15,411 bases of DNA from Cryomorphaceae bacterium. Its GTDB lineage: Bacteria; Bacteroidota; Bacteroidia; Flavobacteriales; BACL11. The DNA is taken from positions 1 through 15,411 of the forward strand of contig CATIQX010000042.1 in the NCBI GenBank assembly GCA_949531795.1. The letters are read 5' to 3'. Below, one piece after another: positions 14,720 to 15,411 of the stretch. The number at the start of each line of letters is the position of its first letter. Positions within the stretch are counted from its first letter, which is position 1. The translations under genes and the position numbers were made by a program. The notes under the pieces were generated by a model. That model did not search any database. It worked only from the letters and a program-made list of their open reading frames with translations, and was not told the origin of the DNA.

Positions 14720-15411
14720 ATGAAAAAAAAACTCCTCTTCTTATTATTATCAATTTTTTCATTCAACTTATCAGCTTCTCATTTTGTAGGAGGCGAAATC
14801 ACATGGGAATGTAATACTGATCCATTAAGTCCTGATTATGGAAAATATACATTTTTTTTAACGATTTATCAAGATTGCGATGGTATTGACTTTAATGGAT
14901 CTTATGATATAACTGTACATAATCATCCATCTTTATCATCCATCAATTTGCCTCTTGTTTCTACAGCTGATATTTCTCCTACTGGAGTAGCAGGTTCTGT
15001 ATCTTGTTATAATTGTGACAATCAGCCTTTTGGTCAGTTTGGAGCTGTAAAGCAATGGAGCTATGTTTCTGCGCCAATTATTATAACTGGAACTCCTCCT
15101 GTAAATGGTTGGCACTTTACATGGGGGTCATGTTGTAGAAGTGGTGCAATAATTAATATACCTAATGCTGACAGTGAAGATTGGACGGTAAGATCAGTTA
15201 TGTATCCTTACACTGACCCAAGTGGAAACGTCTTTCCTAACGGAAATATGTGTCATGATAATTCCCCAATCTTTAAAGAAGAACCAAAATCGATATTATG
15301 TACAGGATATCCATTTTCATATAGTCATCTTGCTTTTGATGTTGAGCTTGATTCATTGAGTTACAGCTGGGCTGAACCTTTAGACGATAACTTCAATTAT
15401 AACGCTGCTAA
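14720..15411 (+). CDS. Secreted Bacteroidota surface/adhesin-type protein, N-terminal part only
   Basis: The frame is open from ATG 14720 to the right edge (230 codons, no stop). It begins with a clear Sec signal peptide (MKKKLLFLLLSIFSFNLSA), cleaved probably at residue 19 or 20. The mature part opens SHFVGGEITWEC and continues with GKYTFFLTIYQDCDGIDFNG. This start resembles a large family of Bacteroidota secreted proteins that often carry PKD-like repeats and end in a gliding-motility or type IX secretion sorting domain. The visible part has many cysteines (SCYNCDNQ, SCCRSGA, NMCHDN), suggesting disulphides or metal sites. The C-terminus is not visible, so export by type IX secretion is inference. 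No specific function can be given. Confidence 0.85.
   Translation, partial: MKKKLLFLLLSIFSFNLSASHFVGGEITWECNTDPLSPDYGKYTFFLTIYQDCDGIDFNGSYDITVHNHPSLSSINLPLVSTADISPTGVAGSVSCYNCDNQPFGQFGAVKQWSYVSAPIIITGTPPVNGWHFTWGSCCRSGAIINIPNADSEDWTVRSVMYPYTDPSGNVFPNGNMCHDNSPIFKEEPKSILCTGYPFSYSHLAFDVELDSLSYSWAEPLDDNFNYNAA

Noticed and set aside
1..15411. Defence system, mobile element, CRISPR array or integration scar
   Set aside because: No direct-repeat arrays, transposase, integrase, toxin-antitoxin pair or tRNA-linked ends were seen. Gene content and codon use look uniform and chromosomal.

Overview
The window is a compact, AT-rich chromosomal segment from a member of the Bacteroidota, most likely Flavobacteriales. 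Three things point there. First, several intergenic gaps carry the Bacteroidota promoter element TAnnTTTG. Second, starts lack Shine-Dalgarno sequences and are preceded by A/T-rich leaders. Third, the gene content is typical of the phylum: an OstA-like protein, a TPR/PD40/OmpA envelope protein, a secreted protein of the kind often tied to gliding or T9SS export, and a fused FTCD enzyme. I see no tRNA, rRNA, CRISPR array, insertion sequence, prophage or other sign of mobile DNA. No gap exceeds 300 bases. Most of this is housekeeping sequence.

Layout. (1) Positions 1-2561, minus strand: a tight run ftcD - yjdM - rlmF, the last cut by the left edge (one-carbon metabolism, a zinc-ribbon protein, a 23S rRNA methyltransferase). 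(2) Positions 2562-2648: a short divergent promoter region with a TAnnTTTG element facing each way. (3) Positions 2649-4891, plus strand: queE (queuosine/7-deazaguanine synthesis), overlapping by one base an exported TPR + beta-propeller + OmpA protein. (4) Positions 4944-13592, minus strand: six co-directional genes transcribed glyA - rel - Fur-family regulator - purA - OstA-like - atypical Cys/Met-type PLP enzyme, with gaps of only 3-55 bases. (5) Positions 13647-14600, plus strand: a FabK/nitronate-monooxygenase-type flavoprotein, divergent from glyA. (6) Positions 14720-15411, plus strand: the start of a large secreted protein cut by the right edge.

How the genes may work together (inference). 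The six-gene minus run joins serine/glycine one-carbon supply (glyA), the alarmone enzyme (rel), a metal-responsive regulator and AMP synthesis (purA, whose enzyme family is a known ppGpp target) with an outer-membrane biogenesis factor. It looks like a growth-control transcription unit, with a probable internal promoter in front of the Fur-family gene.

Most worth a second look: the 612-residue PLP enzyme, whose N-terminal third looks like a decayed copy of a PLP-fold half; two genes where sequence logic favours non-ATG starts (OstA-like TTG, Fur-family GTG); a probably leaderless queE; and the FabK-versus-NMO question. I found no convincing new multi-gene system.
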